A DNA stretch of 47,662 nucleotides from Rossellomorea vietnamensis NBRC 101237 (GTDB taxonomy: Bacteria > Bacillota > Bacilli > Bacillales > Bacillaceae_B), in NCBI RefSeq assembly GCF_001591825.1, contig NZ_BCVQ01000032.1, forward strand, positions 1 to 47,662, written 5' to 3'. Below are positions 8,409 to 16,485 of this stretch, one piece after another. The notes under the pieces are model-generated. The model worked only from the letters and a program-made list of their open reading frames with translations, searched no databases and was not told the origin of the DNA. Made by a program: the position numbers and the translations under genes. Positions within the stretch are counted from its first letter, which is position 1; the number at the start of each line of letters is the position of its first letter.

Positions 8409-10547
8409 ATGAAATGCCAAGTATGTCATCATAATCAAGCAACGGTTGAAGTCTATACGCAACTGAATGGTAAGAAATCCAGTATGAAAATGTGTTCTGC
8501 TTGCTTTCAAAAGCAGCAAACCCCTTCTGGCATTCACGGAGGTTTCCCGTTTGATGAATTATTCAAAGGTATGAGCATGGGCGGAAGTCCCGACCATGGA
8601 TTCCAAAGCCAGCAGCAGCCATCTTCATCCGCTCAAGCGAAAGGTGGGAATGGCGGAAACGGCATCCTCGATCAGTTCGGGCGTAATGTCACCGGAGCAG
8701 CTAAAGCCGGCTTGATCGATCCGGTTATCGGTCGTGACAAAGAAGTGGATCGTGTGATTGAAATTCTGAACCGCCGCAATAAAAACAATCCGGTACTGAT
8801 TGGTGAGCCCGGCGTCGGGAAAACGGCCATTGCTGAAGGATTGGCACGTAAAATCGTAGCAGGAGATGTGCCGTCAAAACTATTAAACAAAGAAGTATAT
8901 GTGATGGATGTTGCTTCCTTGACAGCAGGTACAGGTGTACGGGGATCATTCGAGGAACGGTTGAAAGCCATCATTAGCGAATTGCAGAGTCGGGAGAACG
9001 TCATGCTGTTCATCGATGAGATCCATCAATTGGTGGGAGCAGGTTCTGCAGAAGGATCCATGGATGCAGGGAATATCCTAAAACCGGCCTTGGCCCGCGG
9101 TGAATTACAGGTAATTGGGGCGACAACCCTTAAAGAGTATCGTCAAATCGAAAAAGATGCGGCACTCGAACGTCGTTTCCAGCCGGTTATGGTCAATGAG
9201 CCTACACCGGAAGAAGCGATTGAAATTCTCAATGGACTAAAAACCCGCTATGAAGACTATCATGGGGTGGAATTTACGGACGAAAGCATCGAGGCATGTG
9301 TGAAATTGTCACACCGTTATATACAGGACCGATTCCTGCCGGATAAGGCGATTGATTTGATGGATGAGGCAGGTTCAAAAGTGAACCTTCTATCTGAAGG
9401 AAAGGATAAAACGGCCATTCACAAAAAACTACATGAAGTAAAAGTGAAGAAAGAACAGGCTACGAAAGAAGAAAACTATGAGCAGGCAGCGATCCTAAGG
9501 GATGAGGAAGCGTCCTTGGAGAAACAGCTTGGCCGGGAATCATCTGATTCAAAGGCACTTGTAGAAAAGGACTTGATCCAGGCGATCATTGAAACCAAAA
9601 CAGGCATCCCGGTAGGAAAGCTTCAAAGTGATGACCGTAAGCGGATGAAATCACTTGAAGAAAACCTTGCCCATAAAGTGATCGGACAGGATGAAGCAGT
9701 GAAAAAAGTAGCGAAAGCCATCCGACGCAGCCGTGCAGGATTAAAAGCGAAACACCGTCCAATCGGAACCTTTCTATTCGTAGGACCGACGGGTGTAGGG
9801 AAAACTGAATTAACGAAGACATTGGCAGAAGAGTTGTTTGGATCTAAAGATTCCATGCTTCGATTGGATATGAGTGAGTATATGGAGAAACACTCTGTGT
9901 CTAAACTGATCGGATCCCCTCCTGGATATGTGGGTCACGAAGAATCCGGTCAACTGACGGAAAAAGTAAGAAGAAATCCTTACTCCATCATACTTCTGGA
10001 TGAGATTGAAAAAGCGCACCCGGATGTCCAGCATATGTTCCTGCAGATTCTTGAAGACGGCCGTCTTACGGATAGTCAAGGCAGAACGGTGAGCTTCAAA
10101 GAGACTGTGATCATTATGACAAGTAACGCCGGGGTGACGGATAAGATGGAAGCCGTCGTCGGTTTCAATACCGGAGGCACAGATGCCATTAAAGAAACGA
10201 ATATTCTACAATCACTGGGTGCCTACTTTAAGCCGGAGTTCCTTAACCGATTCGACAGTATCATTGAATTCGAATCACTCGACAAGGCAGAGCTACTGCA
10301 AATTCTTGATCTGATGCTGGATGAGTTGCAGGATGAGCTCAAGGAGCAGGGGATTACAGTGAAAATTGACGGAGAAGCGAAGCGCAGACTCGTGGAACTC
10401 GGATATCATCCTGAATTTGGTGCAAGACCATTGCGCCGGGTGATCCAGGAAAGAGTGGAAGATAAGATTGCAGACTTCCTTCTTGATGAGGAAGGCGTAA
10501 CTGAACTGATCGTATCAGTTGAAAAAGATGAGATCATCGTGAAATAA
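8409..10547 (+). CDS. clpE: ATP-dependent Clp protease ATP-binding subunit ClpE
   Basis: The 712-residue product is a class I Hsp100 unfoldase that feeds ClpP. An N-terminal zinc finger (C3, C6, C29, C32 in MKCQVC and MCSAC) identifies ClpE. The first AAA+ module carries GEPGVGKT at about 132, an internal UVR-like coiled segment ([20 protein letters not shown]) lies in the middle, and the second AAA+ module has GPTGVGKTE at about 459 and the usual C-terminal D2-small domain. Two ATGs are available; the one at 8403 is only two bases from AGGAGG, whereas 8409 has eight-base spacing and gives the family start. Regulation by CtsR is strongly suggested upstream. B. subtilis ClpE helps disaggregate proteins and remove CtsR after heat shock. 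Confidence 0.97.
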   Translation: MKCQVCHHNQATVEVYTQLNGKKSSMKMCSACFQKQQTPSGIHGGFPFDELFKGMSMGGSPDHGFQSQQQPSSSAQAKGGNGGNGILDQFGRNVTGAAKAGLIDPVIGRDKEVDRVIEILNRRNKNNPVLIGEPGVGKTAIAEGLARKIVAGDVPSKLLNKEVYVMDVASLTAGTGVRGSFEERLKAIISELQSRENVMLFIDEIHQLVGAGSAEGSMDAGNILKPALARGELQVIGATTLKEYRQIEKDAALERRFQPVMVNEPTPEEAIEILNGLKTRYEDYHGVEFTDESIEACVKLSHRYIQDRFLPDKAIDLMDEAGSKVNLLSEGKDKTAIHKKLHEVKVKKEQATKEENYEQAAILRDEEASLEKQLGRESSDSKALVEKDLIQAIIETKTGIPVGKLQSDDRKRMKSLEENLAHKVIGQDEAVKKVAKAIRRSRAGLKAKHRPIGTFLFVGPTGVGKTELTKTLAEELFGSKDSMLRLDMSEYMEKHSVSKLIGSPPGYVGHEESGQLTEKVRRNPYSIILLDEIEKAHPDVQHMFLQILEDGRLTDSQGRTVSFKETVIIMTSNAGVTDKMEAVVGFNTGGTDAIKETNILQSLGAYFKPEFLNRFDSIIEFESLDKAELLQILDLMLDELQDELKEQGITVKIDGEAKRRLVELGYHPEFGARPLRRVIQERVEDKIADFLLDEEGVTELIVSVEKDEIIVK

Positions 10548-10553
10548 AATGGG

Positions 10554-10584
10554 AAAGGAGCATCCGGGACCGGATGCTCCTTTC
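10554..10584 (+). terminator. Rho-independent terminator of clpE
   Basis: Stem AAAGGAGCATCCG/CGGATGCTCCTTT with a GGAC loop, then CTCTTTATTCTTTT. It also ends the convergent minus-strand operon nearly symmetrically. Confidence 0.9.
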
Positions 10585-10587
10585 TCT

Positions 10588-10683
10588 TTATTCTTTTCGC
10601 TTCAAAATGGCGATATAAATGGCCATCGTTATATACACGACGAGAATCGAGACTATGAAAATAGGTGTAGAAAAGGAAGTCAT
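10588..10683 (-). CDS. Single-span membrane micro-protein (31 aa)
   Basis: On the minus strand an open frame of 31 codons begins at 10683, MTSFSTPIF, continues as one hydrophobic segment (residues 8-27) and ends in the basic tail KRKE. Its ribosome site GTGAGGGTGTTTTG includes the stop codon of the upstream membrane-protein gene, only 10 bases away, so translation is probably coupled. The positive-inside rule would put the C-terminus in the cytoplasm. It is too short for confident family assignment, but the ribosome site, the coherent membrane segment and the shared terminator region support it being expressed. Confidence 0.55.
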   Translation of the reverse strand: MTSFSTPIFIVSILVVYITMAIYIAILKRKE

Positions 10684-10693
10684 CAAAACACCC

Positions 10694-11206
10694 TCACTTT
10701 AGTTCATGAAAAGATGGATGGAAAATCAACAAAAGGATGCCGATGATGGGAACAGAAAGGATGAGTGCAAGCAGTGGTTTTTTGTGATGCAATCCCAAAA
10801 TGGTAAACATGATGATGTTAAATACAGCAGACCATCCTAAGTTCCAACCATTTTCGTAAAGGAACAGCCCTTTTTTATGAAATAAATACTCGAGAAACGT
10901 AAAGTAAGCAATCCAGCTTGAGACGTAAACCGTCTTCTTTTTCCGATAGGGAAAATAACGGAGGTAGATCATAATCACCACAGGAATGATGAAAAAGGTA
11001 AAAACAAGATCGATCAACGTATGATTCAGCCAGTCCACCGTCACCGCTTTATACTTCCATAAGGTGTGGTTATAAAATATTATATTATACATAAGGTTGC
11101 AGATAATATAAAACTGAACCGTTGGATAAAAATCCTTCCAGCGTTTCCAATCAATAAAGAACTTTGCGAAAAGTAAATAAACGACGACGATCAGTATTAG
11201 GTACAT
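10694..11206 (-). CDS. CBO0543-like integral membrane protein
   Basis: The 170-residue product has five to six hydrophobic segments separated by short loops with aromatic and basic residues (for example FFIDWKRWKDFYP and RYFPYRKKKTVY). Size and pattern resemble the uncharacterised CBO0543 family of Firmicute membrane proteins. No catalytic or transport motif is seen. The ATG at 11206 and an upstream TTG at 11218 both give open frames; neither has ideal spacing from AAGGA, so the start is uncertain by four codons. It is followed by the 31-residue membrane micro-protein in an apparent operon. Confidence 0.68.
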   Translation of the reverse strand: MYLILIVVVYLLFAKFFIDWKRWKDFYPTVQFYIICNLMYNIIFYNHTLWKYKAVTVDWLNHTLIDLVFTFFIIPVVIMIYLRYFPYRKKKTVYVSSWIAYFTFLEYLFHKKGLFLYENGWNLGWSAVFNIIMFTILGLHHKKPLLALILSVPIIGILLLIFHPSFHELK

Positions 11207-11278
11207 AGTGGGGTACAATCCTTGTTTTTCCCATTAGTATAGACGTAACAGGAAAGGAATAGACCCAGTGGAAAGAGA

Positions 11279-11313
11279 AAGTGCCTGATTCGATAGAGAA
11301 TCAGGCACTTTTT
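11279..11313 (-). terminator. Terminator of the HAD phosphatase gene
   Basis: AGTGCCTGATTC/GAATCAGGCACT forms a 12-bp stem 8 bases beyond the minus-strand stop at 11321; both flanks are A/T runs, so it may work in both directions. Confidence 0.8.
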
Positions 11314-11320
11314 TAACGAG

Positions 11321-12064
11321 TTAGTTTTTTTCTTTCAGTACTTTATCGATTGCCTGAGCGACACCGTGATCAGTATTGATTCCTGTCACCCAATCCGCTG
11401 CTTCTTTCACGGCTTCCTGAGCGTTGCCCATGGCCACACCGAATCCTGCTTCCCGGATCATGGCGATGTCATTCATACTGTCCCCGACTGCCATGACTTG
11501 ATCCATTGAAAGATCCAGCCACTTACACACCTTCACCAGGGCAGCCGCTTTATTGACTCCTGCCGGATTGATTTCGATGTTGGTGGGTGAGGAGTTCGTA
11601 ATTTCGAGTGCTTCATTCTTCATCAGTTCGTCCATCATGACTTTGCGGACATCATCATCCTGGATATCAAAGCCAAACTTCAGCCAATTATACGATTCGA
11701 GTTCCTGGTCAAAAGGTTTCCTGCTATTGAATAAGCCTTGTGAAGTGGAAGACCAGAAATACACATCATGCTCTTCTTTAAGCGCCCATAACTGCTTTAC
11801 AAGATCAATATCAAGAGGGATGCGGTCTACAAGATTGTATTCATGATCGTAGATTTCTCCGCCATTTACGGTAACGAGGTACGATGAGCGACCAAGCTCA
11901 TCTGAAATGTCCCTGCAAGTAAAAAGAGAACGTCCGGTACTCAGTACAACGTGAATCCCCTTTTCCTTTGCCCGCTGAATGGCTTGTTCGTTTTCAGGGG
12001 ATACCTCGCCCTCATGGTTGACGAGTGTCCCATCCATATCCAATGCAATCAGTTTAATATCCAT
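11321..12064 (-). CDS. HAD superfamily Cof-type phosphatase
   Basis: The 247-residue product has the HAD motifs of the Cof/class IIB group: motif I LIALDMDGTL near the N-terminus, motif II VLSTGRS, and motif IV MAVGDSMNDIAMI with GVAMGNA after it, plus a cap domain between motifs II and III. These enzymes dephosphorylate sugar phosphates, nucleotides or FMN; the exact substrate cannot be read from the sequence. The ATG at 12064 gives the usual short N-terminus, but the frame is open to an ATG at 12094 (257 aa) and neither has perfect ribosome-site spacing. It is flanked by its own terminator and is probably monocistronic. Confidence 0.87.
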   Translation of the reverse strand: MDIKLIALDMDGTLVNHEGEVSPENEQAIQRAKEKGIHVVLSTGRSLFTCRDISDELGRSSYLVTVNGGEIYDHEYNLVDRIPLDIDLVKQLWALKEEHDVYFWSSTSQGLFNSRKPFDQELESYNWLKFGFDIQDDDVRKVMMDELMKNEALEITNSSPTNIEINPAGVNKAAALVKVCKWLDLSMDQVMAVGDSMNDIAMIREAGFGVAMGNAQEAVKEAADWVTGINTDHGVAQAIDKVLKEKN

Positions 12065-12227
12065 AATTCTTATCACGTCCTTCTTTTCATTCATCTACAG
12101 TTTAATATAAAGGGAGCGAATCTTCTAGGAAGGTGACTTGCTGAAGGTGCGATTTCCTTTATTGGGGGGCTTCCTATTACAATAAGGGTGAAACATAATT
12201 GAGAGGAAGAAGGAGAGGTGAACAAGC

Positions 12228-12539
12228 ATGAAGCCGTTTACCGAACGTGCGGTGAACATCATAGCCGGAATTCCTCCGGGAAAGGTCATGACATACGGAC
12301 AAGTTGCGGAGCAGGCAGGAAGTCCGAGGGCGGCAAGGCAGATCGTGAGGATTCTCCACTCCATGAGTGAAAAGTATAAACTCCCCTGGCACAGGGTTCT
12401 AAACAGCAAAGGGGAAATCGGATTTCGTGATGAGGAGCAAATGATGACCCAAAGGCTGTCCCTGGAAGCTGAAGGGGTCCATTTTATAGGGAATAACCGT
12501 ATAGAACTGGGGGAGTATCAGTATCACCCTGAATCATAA
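12228..12539 (+). CDS. Alkyltransferase-like (ATL) DNA-binding protein
   Basis: The 103-residue product matches the C-terminal DNA-binding domain of O6-alkylguanine-DNA alkyltransferase, including GKVMTYGQVAEQAG and the helix SPRAARQIVRIL. At the active site the usual PCHRV is PWHRV (residues 53-57), so the acceptor Cys is replaced by Trp, the hallmark of ATL proteins. Known ATLs bind and flip alkylated guanines and hand them to nucleotide excision repair instead of repairing them. The ATG at 12228 has AGGAGAGGTGAACAAGC upstream. It seems to be a single-gene unit; no UV-repair gene is near. The call is firm for the fold and the missing Cys, inferential for function. Confidence 0.87.
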   Translation: MKPFTERAVNIIAGIPPGKVMTYGQVAEQAGSPRAARQIVRILHSMSEKYKLPWHRVLNSKGEIGFRDEEQMMTQRLSLEAEGVHFIGNNRIELGEYQYHPES

Positions 12540-12550
12540 AGGAACAAATT

Positions 12551-12730
12551 TCAATCAAACAAGCCGAAAATAAGGCCAGTTAAAGTCATAAGGCCCGTGA
12601 ACCCAATGATTACATAACCGATAATCCGGATCCCAAGTGGAAGACTGCCCATTTCGGGATCCACGGGTGCCCCTTCGATTTTAGACATATGGTCGATCAC
12701 ATCATTAAATGGTTCTTTACGATTTGTCAT
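12551..12730 (-). CDS. Small membrane protein (59 aa), unrecognised
   Basis: A 59-codon minus-strand frame starts at 12730 with MTNRKEPFNDVIDHMSKIEG, has a short Pro/Gly-rich linker, and ends in one hydrophobic segment (GIRIIGYVIIGFTGLMTL and following, residues 33-58). AGGAGGGATACC directly before the ATG is a near-perfect ribosome site. The architecture is a soluble N-terminal helix tethered by a C-terminal membrane anchor or hairpin. It lies divergent from the cyanophycin operon and convergent with the ATL gene. I do not recognise the family. Confidence 0.68.
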   Translation of the reverse strand: MTNRKEPFNDVIDHMSKIEGAPVDPEMGSLPLGIRIIGYVIIGFTGLMTLTGLIFGLFD

Positions 12731-12794
12731 GGTATCCCTCCTGTAAATATTTTACTATATATTTTGGTTTGAAGAAAGTGACCTTAGTGCATGA

Positions 12795-12845
12795 TGACCA
12801 GGTTTTCACCTTAACAAGGAATGGACCTGGTCATTTTATGTTTTT
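12795..12845 (+). terminator. Hairpin with T-rich tail upstream of the cyanophycin promoter
   Basis: TGACCAGGT (12795-12803) pairs with ACCTGGTCA (12825-12833) across a 21-base loop and is followed by TTTTATGTTTTTATTT. It may insulate the sigma-B promoter from read-through of the ATL gene. Confidence 0.5.
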
Positions 12846-12851
12846 ATTTAG

Positions 12852-12877
12852 GTTTAAGCGTTGGTGAACAAGGGTAT
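12852..12877 (+). promoter_or_regulatory. Sigma-B type promoter of the cyanophycin operon
   Basis: GTTTAA (12852-12857) and GGGTAT (12872-12877) match the sigma-B -35 and -10 consensus hexamers exactly, with a 14-base spacer. The cyanophycinase start is about 85 bases downstream and no other gene intervenes. No equally good sigma-A promoter was seen in the leader. Confidence 0.82.
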
Positions 12878-12961
12878 AGATGCTTTGTTGAATACAAAAT
12901 ATATTTTTAATTTTCTGAACTATTTTTGGAAATTAAATGAGAGCGAAGAGGTTGATGGAGG

Positions 12962-13756
12962 ATGGCAAAAGGTGATTTGCTGATCATTGGGGGCAACGAG
13001 GATAAAACGGATGAGAAGGTCATCTTATCGAAGTTCGCTTCATTATGTCAAAATAGACAAGGTCCGATTGGGATCGTTACGACTGCTACAGCTTATCCGG
13101 AAGAGGTAGGAAATGAATACGCAAGCTTGTTTCAGACGCTTCATGGAACAAAGCCGCTATTGCTCCATCTGGATTCCCGTGAGAAAGCGGATGATCCTGA
13201 ATTGATCGAGCAGCTTTCTTCCCTGTCGGGGTTATTCATGACAGGCGGAGATCAACTCAGACTCACGAGCCTGTTGGGGGGGACAACCTTCTATAAACAC
13301 TGTATAAGGGAATGGAAGGAAGGTCTAGTCATAGGCGGGACCAGTGCCGGGGCTGCCGTCATGAGCAGGCTGATGATCATTTCATCCAAAATCTCAAAAA
13401 AACAGGATGTCTCGATCCTCGAAATGGGATCTGGCTTCGGTTTCCTCGAAGACGTCATTATAGATCAGCACTTTTCCCAGCGTGATCGATTTTCAAGGCT
13501 TATGAGGGCGATTGCATTGAATCCTCAAATCATCGGGGTGGGGATCGATGAAAATACAGCGATTTGGGTCAACAGTGAACGGAATCAATTTGAAGTGATC
13601 GGTGAATTCAATGTGAGCATTTTCGATGGGAAAACGTCTTCCTATATAGATGTTGCTGAAAATAAAGAGAACATGACCATATCAGATATTCGTTTTCACA
13701 CACTGGGTGAGGGCGCGATCTTTGATTTAAACAAAAGGGAATTAATTATATCTTAA
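12962..13756 (+). CDS. cphB: Cyanophycinase (peptidase family S51)
   Basis: The 264-residue product has the S51 fold signatures: GDLLIIGGNED at the N-terminus, GLFMTGGDQLRL at 90-102, and the nucleophile elbow IGGTSAGAAVMS with Ser128. Cyanophycinase cleaves cyanophycin (multi-L-arginyl-poly-aspartate) into beta-Asp-Arg dipeptides in the cytoplasm. It is followed after 15 bases by cyanophycin synthetase, the same pairing as in cyanobacteria, which supports the substrate. The ATG at 12962 follows GATGGAGG; AGAGG slightly upstream gives better spacing. An isoaspartyl dipeptidase needed to finish degradation is not in the window. The upstream promoter suggests general-stress control. Confidence 0.92.
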   Translation: MAKGDLLIIGGNEDKTDEKVILSKFASLCQNRQGPIGIVTTATAYPEEVGNEYASLFQTLHGTKPLLLHLDSREKADDPELIEQLSSLSGLFMTGGDQLRLTSLLGGTTFYKHCIREWKEGLVIGGTSAGAAVMSRLMIISSKISKKQDVSILEMGSGFGFLEDVIIDQHFSQRDRFSRLMRAIALNPQIIGVGIDENTAIWVNSERNQFEVIGEFNVSIFDGKTSSYIDVAENKENMTISDIRFHTLGEGAIFDLNKRELIIS

Positions 13757-13771
13757 GGAGAGAACAATTAA

Positions 13772-16402
13772 ATGAAAATCAATCGCGTCAACTACTTATC
13801 CGGTCCTAACTTATACAGCTTCAAGCCGACGATCTGCATTGAGCTCGACATAGAGGAGTTCGAAGAGAAGCCCTCCAATCGATTGGAAGGGTTTACCGAC
13901 ACATTGCTGAAGGTCATGCCATCCCTGTTCACACACACCTGTTCAAGGGGGTATGCAGGGGGATTTGTGGAACGCTTGCATGAAGGGACGTGGATGGGCC
14001 ACATCCTTGAACATATTGCACTCGAAATCCAGCATCTGGCGGGAATCACTGTAAAACGCGGCAAAACGATCACGAGCGAACGGAAAGGAATTTATTTCGT
14101 GACATACGATTATGTGGAGAAGAAGTCCGGATATTATGCGTTTACAGCAGCGATGGAAATCGTAGAAGCCATCCTCGAACATAAAGAGGTCAGTGCCGAG
14201 CCTTACATATCAGAAACTTCCGATCTATATCATCTGCATAAAATGGGGCCGAGTACCGAGGCCATCTTTCAAGCTGCCAAAGCCCGGAAGATACCAGTCG
14301 AAAGAACGGGAACAAACAGCCATTTAAGGCTCGGGACAGGTAAGAAACAAAAATTCGTACAGGCGACCATTTCAAGTCAATCCTCTTATCTAGCTGTAGA
14401 GGACTCCTGTGATAAAGATGCGACGAAAATGTTATTGAAGAGTGCAGGTCTGCCAGTTCCTGAGGGGGATGTAGTTTCAAATGAATACGAGCTTCTTCAG
14501 TCAGCAGGAAAGATCGGATTCCCACTCGTAATCAAACCTGTCAATGGACGCCAGGGACAAAATATCGTGACGGATATCCAGAATGAACTTGATCTGTTAA
14601 CGGCCTTCCGCTGTGTATACAGTGAAGGGACTGACTATATCATTGAACGTTACTATAAAGGAAAGGACTACCGATTCCTTGTCGTGAATAATGAACTCAT
14701 TGCAGCAAGTCTTCGCCAGCCTCCAACGGTAATAGGTGACGGGAGAAAAACAATCAAGGAATTAATTGAAAGCGAAAACAAAAATCCTTTGCGTGGAGAA
14801 GGTCATGAGAAAGCCATGAGCAGAATTCCCCTGGATGAACGAACCGTTGTACATTTGGAGAAGGAGGGACACTCCCTGGATACGGTCCTTAAAATGGGAC
14901 AAAGTCTTGAAGTACTGGGGAATGCGAACCTTTCAACCGGTGGTTCAGCCATTGACGTGACGGATGATGTTCATCCTCATTACCGCAAGATGGCAGAAGG
15001 AGCTGCGGTTGCCATCGGTCTGGACATTGCCGGAATCGATATCCTTTCAACAGATGTAACCGTCCCATTCGAAAAGGGAGCAGCTGCCATCCTTGAAGTG
15101 AATGCTGCGCCTGGGATCAGGATGCACCATTATCCTTCAGAAGGAAAAAGCCGGGACGTCGGGGGAGCAATCGTTGACTATTTATTCGAAAATCGCGAGG
15201 AAGCGGCCATCCCGATAGTCGCTGTGACAGGAACGAACGGTAAGACAACGACTTGCCGGTTGGTCTCCCACTTATTACAAAAGGAGGATGTAACCGTCGG
15301 CTTTACTTGCTCTGACGGCATTTGGATCGCCGAACAACAAATCGATGAAGGCGATTGCAGCGGTCCAAAAAGCGCCAGGAAAGTCCTCTCCCACCCTGGT
15401 GTAGACGTTGCTGTACTTGAAACGGCCAGAGGCGGCATGCTGAGGGAAGGTCTCGCTTTCAGGCACTGTGATGTGGCCATCGTTACCAATATCAGTGAAG
15501 ATCATCTGGGATTGAATGGTATAGATACGCTGGAGGATTTAACAAAGCTGAAGCAGACAGTAGCCGAAGTGGTTTTACCAGGAGGATCGTGCGTATTGAA
15601 TGCGGATGACCCGCGATGTGTCCAAATGGCCACTCAAACGTATGGAAAGATTGTCTATTTCTCATTATCTCTTTCAAATCCAGTGATACAGGAGCATATT
15701 GAAAATGGGAATGAGGCTTGGTACATGGATGAAGGATGGATCATGCATACCTGTGAGGGGAAAACGGAACGATTTTTGCCGGTCTCCCATATTCCCATCA
15801 CCATCAATGGTGCTGCCAGGTATAATGTCTTGAATGTGCTTGGTTCTCTTGCCGCCGCACATTCTTTAGGACGCCCACTCTCCGAACTTCGAAGCAAGGT
15901 GATCAGTTTTCTGCCGACTGAAAATCAGAATCGTGGACGATTCAATGTTCAAATCGTACAAGGAAGGACCATCATTGTGGACTACGCCCATAATCCGGCA
16001 GGCTTAAGGGCATTATACGATACCATTGCCTATCTGAAGGATGGAAGGGTCATCACAGTTGGCTCAGCTGCGGGAGATCGGAAAGATGAAACGATTCAGG
16101 AAATGGGAAGGATTTTTGGAAAGCATTCTGATATCTTCATTATTAAGGAAGATCTGAATTTAAGGGGAAGGACCCCGGGAGAAACCATCCATTTGCTGAC
16201 CAGAGGGGTGGATGAATCCAAAGGACATCCAACGATTCATGTGCAGCCGGAGGAAATCCATGCTTTGTTCATGGCGTGGGAGATGTCACAGCCTGGTGAC
16301 ACTTTACTGTTTCTGTATGACGACTACGCATCGATTCAAACCTTTATGGATTCTGTGATGAAGAGTTCAGTATCAAGGAGTGAATTTCAGAGGGCTGAAT
16401 AG
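13772..16402 (+). CDS. cphA: Cyanophycin synthetase
   Basis: The 876-residue product has the complete CphA layout: an N-terminal domain (1-160; GPNLYSFKPTICIELD and FVERLHEGTWMGHILEH), an ATP-grasp domain (about 215-480, ending in ILEVNAAPGIRMHHYPSEG), and a Mur-ligase-like domain starting with the P-loop GTNGKTTT at 487-494 and continuing with TNISEDHLG and VDYAHNPAGL. CphA polymerises Asp and adds Arg to each side chain at the expense of ATP, storing nitrogen and carbon. Length is typical of the full enzyme. AAGGAGAG ahead of the ATG and the short gap to cphB indicate one operon. A bidirectional terminator follows. Both ATP sites look intact, so it should be active. Confidence 0.96.
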   Translation: MKINRVNYLSGPNLYSFKPTICIELDIEEFEEKPSNRLEGFTDTLLKVMPSLFTHTCSRGYAGGFVERLHEGTWMGHILEHIALEIQHLAGITVKRGKTITSERKGIYFVTYDYVEKKSGYYAFTAAMEIVEAILEHKEVSAEPYISETSDLYHLHKMGPSTEAIFQAAKARKIPVERTGTNSHLRLGTGKKQKFVQATISSQSSYLAVEDSCDKDATKMLLKSAGLPVPEGDVVSNEYELLQSAGKIGFPLVIKPVNGRQGQNIVTDIQNELDLLTAFRCVYSEGTDYIIERYYKGKDYRFLVVNNELIAASLRQPPTVIGDGRKTIKELIESENKNPLRGEGHEKAMSRIPLDERTVVHLEKEGHSLDTVLKMGQSLEVLGNANLSTGGSAIDVTDDVHPHYRKMAEGAAVAIGLDIAGIDILSTDVTVPFEKGAAAILEVNAAPGIRMHHYPSEGKSRDVGGAIVDYLFENREEAAIPIVAVTGTNGKTTTCRLVSHLLQKEDVTVGFTCSDGIWIAEQQIDEGDCSGPKSARKVLSHPGVDVAVLETARGGMLREGLAFRHCDVAIVTNISEDHLGLNGIDTLEDLTKLKQTVAEVVLPGGSCVLNADDPRCVQMATQTYGKIVYFSLSLSNPVIQEHIENGNEAWYMDEGWIMHTCEGKTERFLPVSHIPITINGAARYNVLNVLGSLAAAHSLGRPLSELRSKVISFLPTENQNRGRFNVQIVQGRTIIVDYAHNPAGLRALYDTIAYLKDGRVITVGSAAGDRKDETIQEMGRIFGKHSDIFIIKEDLNLRGRTPGETIHLLTRGVDESKGHPTIHVQPEEIHALFMAWEMSQPGDTLLFLYDDYASIQTFMDSVMKSSVSRSEFQRAE

Positions 16403-16435
16403 GGATGAAGTTCTACTACACACGGATTAAATAGG

Positions 16436-16465
16436 AAAAAGCTCAGAGGCTGCTCTGAGCTTTTT
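16436..16465 (+). terminator. Bidirectional terminator between cphA and the ABC1 kinase gene
   Basis: AAAAAGCTCAGAG-GCTG-CTCTGAGCTTTTT is a 13-bp stem flanked by A and T runs, between convergent genes. Confidence 0.92.
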
Positions 16466-16485
16466 ATTTAACTGGGAACCAACTC

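Noticed and set aside
12228..12539. Functional O6-alkylguanine-DNA methyltransferase
   Set aside because: The acceptor Cys is missing (PWHRV instead of PCHRV) and the N-terminal domain is absent.
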